Positions 63,622-64,000 of a DNA stretch of 64,000 bases are shown here, one piece after another; position 1 is the stretch's first letter; every line of letters begins with the position of its first letter. The notes below the pieces were generated by a model. It made no database searches. It was not told the origin of the DNA and saw only the letters and a program-made list of their open reading frames with translations. The translations under genes and the position numbers were made by a program. Origin of the DNA: Pararhizobium qamdonense (GTDB lineage Bacteria > Pseudomonadota > Alphaproteobacteria > Rhizobiales > Rhizobiaceae); the NCBI RefSeq assembly GCF_029277445.1, contig NZ_CP119567.1, forward strand, positions 496,001 through 560,000, in the 5' to 3' direction.

Positions 63622-64000
63622 ATGGCCAAGCAGCCAACCAATCTGACGGTGCTGAAAACCGATACTGCGCCCTGGCCGGCCGTCCACCGGTTGTGGGAGG
63701 CCCTCTGCGAGGAAGCAACGGCGGCGGCAAAGAAGGATCCGGCGCTGGTGCGGCCGATGAACTCCGCCATTCTTTATCATTCGAGCTTTGCCTATGCATT
63801 GGCCCACCGCCTGGCGCTCAAGCTTGCCAATCACGATCTCGACCAGGAAGAGCTGCTGGCGTTGATCAATCAGTCCTTCCTGTCCGATCCGGAGCTTTTG
63901 AACGCGGCTGCGGCTGATCTTGAGGCCGTGAAGGATCGCGATCCCAGCAATACCGAGATCCTGACGCCGTTTCTCTATTTCAAGGGATTTCTGGCTTTGC
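63622..64000 (+). CDS. cysE: Serine O-acetyltransferase (5' part, gene runs off the window)
   Basis: 126 residues visible from ATG 63622 (MAKQPTNLTVLKTDTAPWPA). Matches the helical N-terminal domain of CysE: WEALCEEATAAAKKDPALV, SAILYHSSFAYALAHRLALK and then the conserved AVKDRDPSNTEILTPFLYFK with GF. The catalytic left-handed beta-helix lies beyond the edge. The enzyme makes O-acetylserine, the acceptor for sulfide in cysteine synthesis and the inducer of sulfur genes. Same strand and 60 bp after the LLM monooxygenase, so possibly one operon. Confidence 0.88.
   Translation, partial: MAKQPTNLTVLKTDTAPWPAVHRLWEALCEEATAAAKKDPALVRPMNSAILYHSSFAYALAHRLALKLANHDLDQEELLALINQSFLSDPELLNAAAADLEAVKDRDPSNTEILTPFLYFKGFLAL

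Overview
The window reads as a chromosome or large-replicon segment of an alphaproteobacterium, most likely Rhizobiaceae (Rhizobium/Agrobacterium relatives). Reasons: high GC with long antisense shadow frames, a polyol locus built like the rhizobial erythritol/ribitol loci, a matABC-matR malonate locus whose operator matches the published rhizobial MatR site as I recall it, groESL under a CIRCE element, a RirA-type iron box, and many ABC importers. This family-level placement is inference. I see no rRNA, tRNA, IS element, phage gene or CRISPR array. Almost every gene belongs to a nutrient-uptake or catabolic module.

Layout. 1-11.7 kb: divergent polyol locus. Leftward are a SorC-type regulator and a partial FGGY kinase that runs off the left edge. 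Rightward are a DUF2291 protein, sugar ABC ATPase, permease and binding protein, then (after a terminator and a strong internal promoter) a second FGGY kinase, a DeoR regulator and a GlpD-like dehydrogenase. Together they would import, phosphorylate and oxidise a polyol. 11.8-13.9 kb: groES-groEL under CIRCE/HrcA control. 14.0-14.65 kb: three small uncharacterised genes. 14.7-27.4 kb: a long leftward series of aminotransferase, peptide/opine ABC importer, amidohydrolase and a PotABCD-like importer, facing a divergent AraC regulator that has a sigma54-type promoter sequence. 28.7-36.6 kb: a second leftward series of GntR regulator, peptide ABC importer and cytoplasmic gamma-glutamyltransferase, suggesting use of gamma-glutamyl compounds.

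36.9-39.2 kb: two divergent citrate-synthase-like genes. One carries an N-terminal helix-turn-helix domain, and the 73-base gap between them holds a perfect 12-bp palindrome. 39.3-41.9 kb: a two-component system facing a small membrane-anchored protein across a perfect 15-bp inverted repeat. 42.0-50.4 kb: an iron-siderophore module (siderophore-interacting reductase, FepC/G/D-like ABC transporter, binding protein, TonB-dependent receptor, AraC regulator) with a candidate iron-responsive box. 50.6-55.8 kb: matABC-matR (malonate uptake, activation, decarboxylation). 55.9-57.9 kb: an ATP-grasp ligase and esterase-like hydrolase pair of unknown product. 58.0-64.0 kb: an FAD/NAD(P)-binding oxidoreductase, a split DUF606 transporter pair, an Fe(II)/2-oxoglutarate-type oxygenase, an LLM flavin monooxygenase and the start of cysE. 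This end looks sulfur-related.

The most promising underdescribed systems are the HTH-citrate synthase pair (one partner has Glu at the catalytic Asp position), the ATP-grasp/esterase pair, and the two-component system with its palindrome and membrane protein. Most gene starts were moved from the longest frame to the start supported by a ribosome-binding site, a 4-base overlap or the family N-terminus.
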